From Gonocerus acuteangulatus (lineage: Eukaryota > Arthropoda > Insecta > Hemiptera > Coreidae), in the NCBI GenBank assembly GCA_946811695.1, contig OX328132.1, forward strand, positions 129,552,208 to 129,616,207: 64,000 nt of DNA. The letters are read 5' to 3'. How positions within the stretch are numbered: position 1 is the first letter of the stretch; each line of letters opens with the position of its first letter. A program made the translations under genes and the position numbers. Positions 46,620-55,928 of this stretch are shown here, piece by piece. The notes under the pieces were generated by a model, which was not told the DNA's origin, did no database searches, and was given only the letters and a program-made list of their open reading frames with translations.

Positions 46620-46797
46620 CTTAAAGTCCCGTTTTCACGGAGCTTGGACATGGAATTCGTGAAATTTCCTCGTGTGAACGAGGTGGCGTGAGTTTGCCTC
46701 TGACGTCATCGGGTGTCAGGCAAATTCACGAACCGTATTAAATGTGTTTGATTTCCAAGCTTGGCCACGAATCTCAATAGTCGCCTCTGGGATCTCA
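46620..46797 (+). promoter_or_regulatory. Possible Harbinger-type end or promoter with CRE-like site
   Basis: The sequence agtcccgttttcacgg, typical of some Harbinger-like ends, is followed by inverted gtgaatt/aattcac segments and a perfect tgacgtca (CRE-like) at 46701. It lies just upstream of the MADF-like frame. Confidence 0.35.
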
Positions 46798-47067
46798 ATG
46801 CAACAAGAGTTTCTTTTTTATTATTCAAATTTAGAAGTGTCGGAGTTATCGCCTCGCGTAATTAAACTCCAAGACGACGAAACTTTGGAATGTTTAAAGT
46901 TATATGGAAACGAGTGGATTTTATACGACCCATCTTGCAAAGAATCCAAAGACGGGAAGTTGCGGTTTGCTGCCGTGAAAAGTATTTACGAAGCGATGGA
47001 AATTCCCGGACCAAGTGAAGGCCAAATTGCACCTTCCCTTCACTCCCATCTACCTGCTTCACGCTAG
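46798..47067 (+). pseudogene. MADF-like DNA-binding domain fragment
   Basis: The first ATG in frame is at 46798; the upstream GTG is not a eukaryotic start. About residues 30-70 from that ATG read LECLKLYGNEWILYDPSCKE then SKDGKLRFAAVKSIYEAMEI. This follows the MADF pattern: a hydrophobic L..LY start, a LYDP block, then KD..R..A...I. MADF domains (about 85 residues) occur in regulators and in the accessory protein of Harbinger transposons. The frame runs directly into a 73-bp minisatellite at about 47030 and stops, so the domain is truncated. Either a transposon accessory gene or an orphan exon would fit. Confidence 0.4.
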
Positions 47068-47460
47068 TGACCAAGGCTTTCATCTGACTTGGTTACTGCA
47101 TCACAATTCCCTTCACTCCCATCTACCTGCTTCAGGCTACTGGCCATGGCTTTCATCGGATTTGGTTACTGCCTCACACTTCCCTTCACTCCCATCTACC
47201 TGCTTCAGGCTAGTAACCATGGCTTTCATCTGACTTGGTTACTGCCTCACACTTCCTTTCACTCCCATCTACCTACTTCAGGCTAGTAACCATGGCTTTC
47301 ATCTGATTTGGTTACTGCCTCACACTTCCCTTCACTCCCATCTACCTGCTTCAGGCTAGTAACCATGGCTTTCATCTGATTTGGATACTGCCTCACACTT
47401 CCCTTCACTCCCATCTACCTGCTTCAGGCTAGTAACCATGGCTTTCATCTGATTTGCTTA
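47030..47460 (+). repeat. 73-bp minisatellite (6 copies)
   Basis: Units with cccttcactcccatctacct and gcttcaggctagtaaccatg start at 47109 and 47182. The first copy has acgctagtgaccaagg. The array adjoins and truncates the MADF-like frame. Confidence 0.93.
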
Positions 47461-47461
47461 T

Positions 47462-47859
47462 AGCTGATAGACAATCTTGGCTTAGCCTATGACACTCCCC
47501 GTGTCAAGATCTACCCGTGTACCAAGTTACGTCAAAATCCATCAAACGGTGTGAATTTGTATTATTTATTATTTATTTATTTAAGGCTTCAACATTGGTC
47601 ATTCAGCCCAGCCTCCACCTTGCTTCATTTCTATTCTTCACCCGTAATCAATAAAAGATACGGAGGAATACAACTGGTAGCAAAAACTTTGTGAATTTGT
47701 AAAAGGAACAAACATACAGTCAGTATGTTACAGTACTGTAGACATTTTTGACCTCGGCTATGACACTCCCCGTATCAAGATCTGCCAAGTGTGCCAAGTT
47801 TCGTCAAAATCGGTCAAACGGTATGGATTTTTATAAGGTACAAACAGACACGTGATTTA

Positions 47860-47912
<53 letters not shown>
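47462..47912 (+). mobile_element. Family F repeats and TA tract
   Basis: Two copies of ctatgacactccccgt, gtcaagatctacc, aagttacgtcaaaatcc and tcaaacggtgtgaattt are seen (47487-47560 and 47755-47850). The second ends in a GT/TA microsatellite. The same block occurs at 56340 and inverted at 62790-63300. Confidence 0.6.
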
Positions 47913-47920
<8 letters not shown>

Positions 47921-47990
47921 TACATGATGATTTCTATAATATATTAATATATTTAATTCCACGATTTCTGACCTTTATTTATGTATATTT

Positions 47991-48125
47991 TTTTATAAAT
48001 ATGGCACAGGCCGAAATAATATTACTCCATTTTATGTACTATTTTATTTTTGGCGTGCCAAAAATAAAATAGGACATAAAATGGAGTACTATTATTTCGG
48101 CCTGTGCCATATTTATAAATAAATA
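47991..48125. repeat. Foldback palindrome next to the PLE
   Basis: Arms of about 60 bp (aaatatggcacaggccgaaa ... attttatttttgg and its complement) meet near 48057-48061 almost without a loop, with a few mismatches. The right arm ends about ten bases before the PLE terminal repeat at 48136. Confidence 0.85.
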
Positions 48126-48135
48126 AATAAATATT

Positions 48136-48299
48136 AATGTGTTGTTCATTCGGCATCTGTCTCCAGCGGTCTTGCTCCTCCTGTCATCGCAATATTTCGC
48201 CGGATTCCTCTCCGGCTTCTTCAGGCAATCATTCATCCTTGCTGGTTGGCAAGGGAATGAGCTCGTCAGTGGTTTGGGCCCTTCTTATCCTTCTTGGTC
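48136..48299 (-). repeat. PLE terminal direct repeat, 3' copy
   Basis: Identical by eye to 50699-50862 (offset 2,563 bp); flanks diverge immediately on both sides. Carries the hammerhead-like core at 48195-48224 (GAAA, GCCGGA/TCCGGC stem and CTGAAGA on the minus strand). Confidence 0.92.
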
Positions 48300-48500
48300 C
48301 TCGGTCGTCCGTTCGGGGCTCTGGTGGTCCTGTATGAGTGGATTGTCTCCAGTCTTCTTCAGGATGGCCCGCCAGGTGTTGGGGAGGATGAGTCCTTCTT
48401 CTCTATTGAAGTTGGCTGGATTTTTGTGGATCTCAATCGCCTCTCTGATGAGTCTCCTGTTCAGCGTGCTTAGCCAGGGTCTTGGCTTGATCAAACAGGA
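48285..48500 (-). pseudogene. PLE C-terminal tail (after GIY-YIG), shifted frame
   Basis: The frame holds NRRLIREAIEIHKNPANFNR then EEGLILPNTWRAILKK. This is the conserved tail of PLE proteins (EAIEI....NFNR..G..L...W), which closes the endonuclease domain and reaches the 3' terminal repeat. It is one frame off the GIY-YIG segment upstream; the break falls near 48470-48490, where the two frames overlap. Stop at 48285, fourteen bases inside the terminal repeat. Confidence 0.75.
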
Positions 48501-48822
48501 CTTGTCTGGGGCACTCTTCTCCATGTGTTGCCACCGCAGAAGTTTTGGTGCGTCCCAGCCTGTAGTCTGCAGCGTGTTGCGCGATTCGAGTGGCTACCTT
48601 CTTCCCTGTCTGTCCTATATACACTTTCCCGCAGTCACATGGTAGAAGATATACACCCTGGTCTTGCAACCGCTGCTTGTCCTTGCTTTTACTCAGCCAA
48701 TCCCCGATTTGGTTCAGCGGCTTGTAGGTGACCTCCATATCCTGTTTCCTAAATAGTCTGCCTAGCTTCTCGCTGACCCCGCTGACATACGGTAGGGTAA
48801 TTCTGCTTCTAGTTTGTGTTAT
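48480..48822 (-). pseudogene. PLE GIY-YIG endonuclease domain
   Basis: The linker (RSRITLPYVSGVSEKLGRLF) leads into QGVYLLPCDCGKVYIGQTGK, where GVY and YIG are the two conserved strands of the GIY-YIG nuclease. R and H at RIAQHAADYR, then AVATHGEECP, follow as in the family. The nuclease nicks target DNA to prime reverse transcription. The cysteine pair C-D-C before VYIG is usual for PLEs. A frame break at about 48820 separates it from the RT; another near 48480 separates the tail. Confidence 0.85.
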
Positions 48823-49640
48823 TTCCGGTTACTCTCATCACGGTGGCGATTTTCCACCATCCTTATCGTTCGGGCCAACTTCTTCCTGTCGTATCCATTC
48901 CCGGCTAAGTCGTCCGTCAGTTGACTAAGTTCTGATCTTAGGAGTGATTCTTTACTGCACAGAGTTATAGCTCTGTGTGTCAGTGTCTTAACCACTCCCA
49001 TTTTTTGTGCCGTGTGGTGGTGAGAATCGGCGTGGAGGTATCTTCCTGTGGCAGTGGGTTTTCTGTATACAGTGTGCTCCAGTTCACCGTTGGTTCCTTT
49101 CATGATCAGGAGGTCCAGGAAAGGCAATCTGCCATCCTTCTCTTCTTCGATGGTAAATCTGATGGCCGGGTGCAAATTGTTCATGAGATGGAGGAATTTT
49201 TTGAGTTCCTCTGCACCATGTTGCCATATTGCGAAGACATCGTCCACGTATCGTAGCCAAAGCTTCGGTTTGTGTTCGCTGCCCTCGATCAGTCGCCTTT
49301 CGAAATCCTCCATGAAAATGTCAGCCACAACTGGTGATAGGGAACTACCCATGGCCACTCCATCCTTCTGCTTATAGATGATTCCCTTGTACTGGAAGTA
49401 GCAGGAAGTTAGAACTAGTTCAGCTAGTTCCATCATCCCTCCCTCCAAGAATTTATTGTCTTTGATGATCTGGGTAGCATCTTTAGCTGGAATGTTGGTG
49501 AAGAGGGACTCCACATCAAAGCTCACCATCAGGTCTCCTTCTTCGAGCCTAGTGTTTTTTAGGATTTCCACCAAATGAATCGAATTTCGTACTGCCGAAA
49601 AGGACTGGCCTGTGTAAGGTTTCAGAGCTTTTGCCAGCAC
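48819..49640 (-). pseudogene. PLE reverse transcriptase, catalytic half
   Basis: This 273-codon frame holds the RT palm. Motif A is FDVESLFTNIP (residues 41-51, first catalytic Asp), motif B is GVAMGSSLSP (94-103), and motif C is YVDD (131-134, catalytic Asp pair). The PLE signature YRKPTATGRYLHADSHH follows at 192-208. PLE RTs are related to telomerase and use this YVDD form. All three catalytic aspartates are present, so the domain itself is not eroded; only the frame breaks at each end make it a pseudogene. Its first methionine is internal; the true protein continues from the frame upstream. Confidence 0.88.
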
Positions 49641-50308
49641 CTTGCAGCTCTGTACGTGGGTGCTCCAATCATTGAGACTATAGGCCTGAGGGGTGCTCCT
49701 TCTTTGTGGATTTTTGGTAAACCATAGATCCGGGGTATTCTGGAATCACCGGGGGCCATCTCTGCGATTCGTGCCTTATCTTTGATCTTCTCCTTTAAGA
49801 TTTTATTTATTTGATTTTCAATTTGCTTGGTGGGGTCCTTTATGTTCTTCTCGTATGTGTTTATGGACAGTAAGCCTTCCATTTTATCTTCATAGGATGT
49901 TTTTTCGAGGATCACTGTCATATTTCCTTTGTCAGCCTTTGTGATTATGACATCTTCCCTCTTCCTCAGATCACATAGGGCTTTCCTTTGGGCTGGTGTT
50001 AAGTTGTCTTTCGGGGGCCTGGCTCTTCCGACGAGGTAGGAAGCTTCTAACCTGATCGTTTCAGCCTTGTCCTTATCCATCCGGAAGAGGGCGGCCTCGA
50101 TGCTGGTTACAAGTTCCTCCGTCGGGTTGCGTTTCGGTGCCACAGCGAAATTCATGCCTTTTTCAAGGACTTCTGTGGCTTCCTGAGACAACTCAATACC
50201 AGCCAGGTTTACAATGACTTTTCTGTCCACTGGTGGGCGTGGTAGTTGTCGCAAAAAATCATCTTCAACGACCCTTTTGAGGGCCACCAAATTTGATTTT
50301 CGCGTCAA
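49630..50308 (-). pseudogene. PLE reverse transcriptase, N-terminal half
   Basis: A 228-codon frame. VIITKADKGNMTVILEK is the conserved ITKADKG block of PLE RT fingers, and RIPRIYGLPKIHKEGAPLRP with IVSMIGAPTYR is the YGLPKIHK..P.RPIVS motif preceding motif A. These are diagnostic for the Penelope clade. The frame runs out at YRAARCWQKL, where the +1 frame continues LAKALKPYTG, so one base has been gained or lost near 49635. The upstream join at 50305-50308 is a second break. Confidence 0.85.
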
Positions 50309-50799
50309 TTTGTCCCTTCCTTTCTTGCCTTGTCGTCAGTAATACGGTCAACAGTATCCCACATGTCTGGGTCGACTATTGAGCGTATTTTTTCTTTTAG
50401 GGACGTTTCGTCTGTTAATTGGCTCCACAACCTGTGGCGATACGCTCCAATTCTTTCCCTTAGCAGCGCCTTCTCCATGTTGTCATAGATCCGGGCTGCT
50501 TTGGGAGTCTTGAGGGGCCTCTTCATCCTCAGGAAGGGGGGTGTCACCTTCTCGTCCCTGCATCTTCGTAGGAAGTCCAGATCATTACGTGTTGTCGCTA
50601 TGCGGCACCTCGTTTTGCTCAGTCTCCTGGTCAGGGTGTACGTTTCCTCGCCGTAGAGGTTTGATATGCTATTTTTCAAGCTACTTCGCTGGGAATTAAA
50701 TGTGTTGTTCATTCGGCATCTGTCTCCAGCGGTCTTGCTCCTCCTGTCATCGCAATATTTCGCCGGATTCCTCTCCGGCTTCTTCAGGCAATCATTCAT
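50305..50799 (-). pseudogene. PLE N-terminal region
   Basis: This 164-codon frame starts MNDCLKKPERNPAKYC inside the terminal repeat and continues through basic, arginine-rich sequence (RRLSKTRCRIATTRNDLDFL, RMKRPLKTPKAARIYDNMEK) with no catalytic motif. PLE proteins have such a poorly conserved N-terminal extension before the RT. It ends KARKEGTN at a stop whose bases overlap the next frame. The same first codons are repeated, out of context, in the 3' terminal repeat near 48.2 kb. Confidence 0.75.
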
Positions 50800-50862
50800 C
50801 CTTGCTGGTTGGCAAGGGAATGAGCTCGTCAGTGGTTTGGGCCCTTCTTATCCTTCTTGGTC
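50699..50862 (-). repeat. PLE terminal direct repeat, 5' copy
   Basis: Second 164-bp repeat. It carries the hammerhead-like core at 50758-50787 and encodes the protein start. The right flank (cggagactgtgcgagccaat) is unrelated to the left element's neighbour. Confidence 0.92.
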
Positions 50863-51545
50863 GGAGACTGTGCGAGCCAATGAATATATAAATATTAATA
50901 TATTACATCACGTTTTCTATAATGTATTAATATATTACTTTACGATTTCTATAGCATATTTATATAAACAATTTTTAAAAGATATTTTTATACACGACTT
51001 GTAATATTTCTTGCAGTAAATCGCCAAAAATTATATTTTTCGCAATGTTCTAGCTCTTCATTATGGACATTTATTTTCTGCATGTTCCATTATATTGTAA
51101 TTACATGCTTATTATTCCATGCATTTATGCTTGTACAATCTTGCTTAATGTTTCCCACATCAAATACTAACAAAAAAATAAAGAAAACAAAAAAAAAAAA
51201 ATTAAAATAAATACAAATAGTAAAAAATGTGAAATTATTAATACAAGATTTTGTGATATTCAGAAAGTTATACTGAAAACAATATTTCCACTTTCAAAAA
51301 GGTTCAAAACGAACTTTTTTTTGCGGGCCATTCAGCGTTGGTTAATAAAATTGTCATCACTAAATGATGTCTTATATAACTTATATTGGGCAGTTGTGAT
51401 GAATGTTTTAATAAACAAACCATAAATAATAATAATAATTTATTTAATAAATATATCAATTATTATCATTAGAATTATCATTTTTATTTCTAAAAATAAT
51501 TACTTCTTAAAGCATACCCATTAAAAATGTCAATAGATTCATGCC
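50863..51545. other. No gene; A/T-rich
   Basis: Very A/T-rich sequence with A-runs (51165-51200). No motif recognised. Confidence 0.5.
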
Positions 51546-51559
51546 AAAGTGATTTAGAT

Positions 51560-51860
51560 AAACCATTATCCCCGTACTGGTTTAAATAAACCGTATTTGC
51601 AATAATATGCAGATAGTAAGCAGTTGCGGAGATAAACCATTATCCCCGTACTGCTTTAAATAAACCGTATTTCCAATGATATGCAGATAGCAGTTGCGGA
51701 GATAAACCATTATTCCCGTACTGCTTTAAATAAACCGTATTTCCAATGATATGCAGATAGTTAGCAGTTGCGGAGAGAAACCATTATCCTTGTACTGGTT
51801 TAAACAAACCGTATTTGCAATGATATGCTGATAATTAGCAGTTGCGGAGATAAAATGTCA
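51560..51860 (+). repeat. About 73-bp tandem repeat (4 copies)
   Basis: Units of gataaaccattatccccgta, ctgctttaaataaaccgtat and gatagttagcagttgcgga. The gatagttagcagttgc segment also precedes the foldback at 22228, and ggttgggattcagctaagag at 51865 echoes its arm. Confidence 0.85.
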
Positions 51861-51865
51861 TCGAA

Positions 51866-52465
51866 TGGTTGGGATTCAGCTAAGAGAAAATGTTAGAAAA
51901 GCCTACATTAGGAAGGATTCGACAAGATCATTGGAAGCCTTCTCCAGCTAAAAAATAAATAGACACAATTAAAACAGAGAATAAAGAAACAGTAAACAAA
52001 CATTTTAAATCGTGAAAATAGATTATAAAACATTTTTTATGTGCATATTAACTAACAATTTTTTTTTAACCAAATTAAGGAATAGTTTTTTTTGAGAACT
52101 TAATCAGGAGTAAGTAAAAAGATTAATAGGGTCCTCTTTATTTATTTTTTAACCGAAAGAGCGAGTCGAAACGTTTAAAACACAGATATTTCTAAAAAGT
52201 GTGCCTTTTCCAAACATTGCTTAATTTTTTTAACTTATTTTAGTTAGGGACTACATTTTTATATAAAGTACAAACATGATGTATCAGTAAAATGAATAAG
52301 CAGTGTATTTTTGAACATGAAAATGAAGGTATTATTCAAAGAAAAATTAAAAGGAGACGAATTAATAAGTTGTTCTTAAAATCATTTTTAAAATATAATA
52401 ACATTAAACAGTTTCTAATCCTAAAGTAAAATAAATAAAAATAAAAAGTATATAAAATAAAGTTT
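51866..52465. other. No gene; A/T-rich
   Basis: A/T-rich unique sequence without motifs. Confidence 0.5.
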
Positions 52466-52469
52466 AATA

Positions 52470-52810
52470 GCTGCCTTGTCGATGATGGACGGAGCTGCGG
52501 AGCTGCGGAGACACTGAGGAGGAGATGGTTGATGGGTACGAAGCCAAGAGCGGACTGAAGCCACCCCCACGTGGTGTTATTCCTGACCGGCGCAATCTCA
52601 TACACCAAGCTCCTCCCAGCCGATCAACTAGTGGTGGTATCTTCAACATCACAACATCCCAACACCACAACATACATACTCTTACTCACTTCTCTTCATC
52701 CGAGGACACCACAACATACATACTCTTACTCACTTCTCTTCATCCGAGGACACCACAACATACATACTCTTACTCACTTCTCTTCATCCGAGGACACCAC
52801 ATTTTACATC
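52470..52810 (+). repeat. GC-richer segment with 44-bp tandem repeat
   Basis: Three copies of acatactcttactcacttct with cttcatccgaggacaccacaa occur at 52670-52800. They follow a GC-rich island (52490-52630) that is open on both strands. No domain is recognised. It may be the end of a retroelement. Confidence 0.6.
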
Positions 52811-52862
52811 AACTCCTAGACATCATTTATTCTCAGGAAGAAATGTATGAAATAAATCGTAT

Positions 52863-53069
52863 TTGAGAACAAACCATGTAAGTTTTAAACATTATGACCG
52901 GGCATATGGACAATGGATTCAGGATCTTGGACTCGAAAATATTCCTAAGAAAAAGGAGTTCGAGGCTAGCAGAGACTTTATTTTTCCAGAGGTATATTCT
53001 CAACAACTTCCATCTTCGTCCACTCCAGCTATTCCTACTAGATCAAAATCATTCGAGCAGTTGTCATAA
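52863..53069 (+). CDS. Unrecognised short coding candidate
   Basis: A plus frame reads HYDRAYGQWIQDLGLENIPK then KKEFEASRDFIFPEVYSQQL and a serine/proline-rich end SSSTPAIPTRSKSFEQLS. The balanced composition and the stop followed 25 bases later by aataaa (53090) look more gene-like than the surrounding A/T-rich DNA. There is no ATG at the start; the frame opens from TTG, so it could be a terminal exon or the tail of a transposon protein. I do not recognise the family. Confidence 0.3.
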   Translation: MRTNHVSFKHYDRAYGQWIQDLGLENIPKKKEFEASRDFIFPEVYSQQLPSSSTPAIPTRSKSFEQLS

Positions 53070-53527
53070 AGACAAAAATATTTCGTTTAAATAAAAACAA
53101 ATATGAAAATATTAGTTATAAATAATAAAAATAAAAAACATTTGAAATTTTACAAAAATTATATATTCTTCCAGCATAAAATTCTTATTATTACACTAAA
53201 TAAATCGATTTCTTTTAATTTTAACGACTAGCTACATGTTTGTTTATAGTTTTAGTTTGTAAACTTGTGAAAAAATAACGAGATATTGCAATTGGTGAAA
53301 TTGCTTAAAAATTGTTAATCATGTAGTTGACTAGAGTATTGGATTTGGTTTAAAATGACACCAGAAGCAATACTCTAGGACCAGTAGAATCGGAGATATT
53401 AATGAATGTCCGGCCTACCCTGTCACTCGCCCCACTGTTCATGTTGCCCCACTGGCCCTTCATGTTCGCTCCACCTCACTAGCCTTTCAGGCCTCTGATA
53501 TTTCTACTTGTTCAAATACAGTTAAAA

Positions 53528-53779
53528 ATGACTCAAATGAATACCATCCGTAGTTCGAGTGATCATTTATCGGTGATGAAAGTTCGATTGAATTTAGACA
53601 TATCTAAAATGCGAAACAGTTGTGCTAAAAACAGTGTTTATTTAACTGAAGCTGACTCGAAGAAACTAGTGTTGGAGGTGGATGAAGCGAAAACTACACC
53701 CAAGAAGGAACCACGTCACTACTGGTTACTCAACAAGTACGGCGTTATCTTAGTCGAGAACAAAGAACAACTAATTTAA
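53528..53779 (+). pseudogene. KRBA2/Ginger-like N-terminal fragment
   Basis: The 83-codon frame begins at ATG 53528. Residues 38-51 read YLTEADSKKLVLEV and residues 58-83 read TPKKEPRHYWLLNKYGVILV then ENKEQLI. This is the short N-terminal domain that precedes the integrase core in KRBA2/SCAND3-like and Ginger-type transposase proteins (pattern YLT...Y..L...V..AK...KK...Y..L.+YDV..V....LI). The integrase catalytic core that should follow is absent; the frame stops at 53779 and the next sequence is a local tandem duplication. It is therefore a fragment, or an exon of a split gene. Identification rests on pattern recall. Confidence 0.45.
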
Positions 53780-53933
53780 CCTCTAGAACAAGGTAAATGT
53801 GTCATACAGTTTTATTATAAAATATCTCTTCGGATTATGAGTAATATAATTTCTAATATTAGACACATTTCTTCTAATAGTATAGTCAATCACTCGAGCG
53901 ATCTTAGCAAAATATCTCTTCGGGTTATGAATA

Positions 53934-54769
53934 TTTATATATATATATATATATATTTATTTATAGAATATTACAATCTACAATTGAACTGTAATTTCTA
54001 ATTTGATATTCGTTGTCCACGCCTCAGGTCTCCCCAGTTGTCAGCCGAATACCTTCCTTGTTAGGAAGGATTCTAAGATGACCTGGGGTTACCCTACGCC
54101 ATCCAACCACACCCTGCGAATAGCAGGGAGGATTGGAGGCGAATGAGGCATGGCCTGTGATATCACGAGGAGAGAAAATATCCATCGATATCACTCTCAC
54201 TTATTATAATTTCACTGATTTTTTCACTCCACGACACTACACTACCTTAGTAGATCCCGGGGCCACTTTCTATTAAGACGTCTTGGTGGAGAGGAAGGAT
54301 GATTAGTGCTGGATAAGGATTGGGCTATAGGATTAGGATGATTGATTAGTTTACTATGGAAGGATGAGAAGCGGATAGGGATTATATCTCGGACAAAAGG
54401 GATATTTAGGTCATTACGGAGGGTGCGATTTGTAACATAATAAGGAGCATTGACTATGGTACGTAGGACTTTGGATTGAAATGTTTGGATTCGGTTGATG
54501 TTGGAATGCTTGGCTGTCCCCCAGAGTTCTATTCCGTATGTCCATATTGGTTTTATTAGTGAGTTGTAGACAGTTAGTCTGTTATGTACGGTTAAGTGTG
54601 ATGATCGGTTTAGTAGTCTGTATAGTTGTCTGAATCGTCGATTGAGTTCTTGTCGTTTGAGTTTAATGTGTGCGTTCCAAGTCAATCGAGAGTCAAGGTA
54701 AAACCCAAGGTATCGGATGGTATTGGTTATGGGTAAAGGATTGTTGTTGAAGGAGACAGTAGGACAAAT
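53934..54769 (-). mobile_element. 5'-truncated LINE with 13-bp target duplication
   Basis: Identical 13-bp repeats cgggttatgaata flank the element at 53921-53933 and 54770-54782. On the minus strand a coding remnant (54242-54769) is followed by a roughly 300-bp 3' untranslated region (53960-54241) and a TA-rich tail at 53934-53960. Target-primed insertion with 5' truncation explains every feature. The target was one unit of a local tandem duplication (aatataatttctaatattag at 53848 and 54781). Confidence 0.85.
54242..54769 (-). pseudogene. LINE reverse-transcriptase C-terminal part
   Basis: The minus-strand frame enters from the truncation with PTVSFNNNPLPITNTIRYLG and FYLDSRLTWNAHIKLK, the post-catalytic thumb motif (YLG..LD..LTW..HI) of jockey/RTE-like RTs. 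It continues with LLNRSSHLTVHNRLTVYNSL and IKPIWTYGIELWGTAKHSNI, the conserved IKP...YG..LWG...SN block, and ends near RRLNRKWPRDLLR with a stop at 54242. The palm domain and endonuclease are missing because of 5' truncation. The frame is uninterrupted over about 175 codons, so the insertion is fairly young. Confidence 0.82.
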
Positions 54770-54917
54770 CGGGTTATGAATAATATAATTTCTAATATTA
54801 GACGAATTTCTTCCTTTTCAAAACTGGCCCGGCCGTGGCTCGGCCAGGGCCGAGACGGTCTAGCGTAAATCAACCTTCACCTGGATGTCTGGGTTGAAGA
54901 GGTATTACTGTGTGTAT

Positions 54918-55003
54918 GTATATATATATATATATTTGAATTACAGTATGTATATATATGTATATATATATATATATATATATGTATACATATATATATG
55001 TAT

Positions 55004-55049
<46 letters not shown>

Positions 55050-55062
55050 TGTAATTCAAATT
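54918..55062. repeat. (TA)n tract between inverted flanks
   Basis: tttgaattacagta at 54936 is inverted as tactgtaattcaaa, ending at 55062, with TA/TG repeats between, so the whole tract can fold on itself. Confidence 0.9.
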
Positions 55063-55094
55063 GTGACATCTCCCTTGGAGGTTAACAAAATAGC

Positions 55095-55190
55095 CCATGC
55101 CGCGCGCGCCGCCACCGCCGGCCATTTTAGGCCAGCGCGCCGCCGCCACCGCCGGCCATTTTAGGCCAGCGCGCCGCCGCCTCAAATTTC
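55095..55190 (+). repeat. GC-rich 37-bp repeat (2 copies)
   Basis: Two copies of gccgccaccgccggccattt with taggccagcgcgc; GC is far above the window average and CpG is frequent. Frames on both strands are artefacts of the composition. Confidence 0.85.
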
Positions 55191-55204
55191 AGCCTCGGCG
55201 CGCA

Positions 55205-55530
55205 TGTCTACTCCATCATGAGTTCTATTAGTATATTGCCTACTGATCCGATGGATAGGTATGTGTCCCTGGCTATGCCCCTAGTGCTTCTTAGAGGATC
55301 TGTATCTCCTGATAGGCTCATACGCCTCCATCGTGAGTTCGGTTAGTACTGATCCGATGGATAGGTATGTGTCCCTGGCTATGTCCCCGAAGCTTCGTAG
55401 CAGATCTACATTTCCTGATAGGCTCATACGCCTCCATCGTTAGTTCTGTTAGTATATTGTCTATAAGTCCGATAGATAGGTATGTGTCCCTGGCTATGTC
55501 CCCGAAGCTTCGTAGCGGATCAGCATAATC
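55205..55530 (+). repeat. About 105-bp tandem repeat (3 copies)
   Basis: Units with ggataggtatgtgtccctgg, ctatgtccccgaagcttcg and ctgataggctcatacgcctc, with divergence and indels between copies. Confidence 0.85.
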
Positions 55531-55734
55531 AACACATAAAGTGTTCTCGATGCGGGCTAGACAACAAGTCGTTTCTCCATGGGGACACCTCCCGAAGCTA
55601 CCTCTAGACCCTGCATCAACCTCGCATAAAGCCAGCGGATCCTAAACTCTTCATTTCAGCATCAACAACATTTTACCAAGTAATTGTATTCATCCAAATT
55701 ATTTACGCATTAATTAATAATAATAATGATAATG

Positions 55735-55905
55735 GCTTGAGCTGCTGAACGCGCTTAGTGATCGTAATAAACGTTTCTGAAGAGCTGCTGAAAGCGCATA
55801 GTGCTCGTTACAAACTTTTCTGAAGAGCTGCTGAAAGCGCATAGTGCTCGTTATAAACGTTTCCGAGGAGCTGTTGAAAGCGCTTAGCGCTCATAATAAA
55901 TGAAC
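55735..55905 (+). repeat. About 43-bp tandem repeat (4 copies)
   Basis: Units of gagctgctgaaagcgcatag with tgctcgttataaacgtttctgaa. Confidence 0.88.
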
Positions 55906-55928
55906 ATTAGTGAAGAAATGTTTTCCGT

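Larger units (their letters stand above)
48136..50862 (-). mobile_element. Penelope-like retroelement (PLE)
   Basis: The minus strand encodes, in order, an N-terminal region, a Penelope-type reverse transcriptase and a C-terminal GIY-YIG endonuclease. This is the canonical order for endonuclease-bearing PLEs. Direct terminal repeats of 164 bp lie at 48136-48299 and 50699-50862 and look identical. The start of the protein lies inside the 50.7 kb repeat, a known PLE arrangement. Four frame breaks interrupt the coding region. No clear target duplication is seen. Confidence 0.9.
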
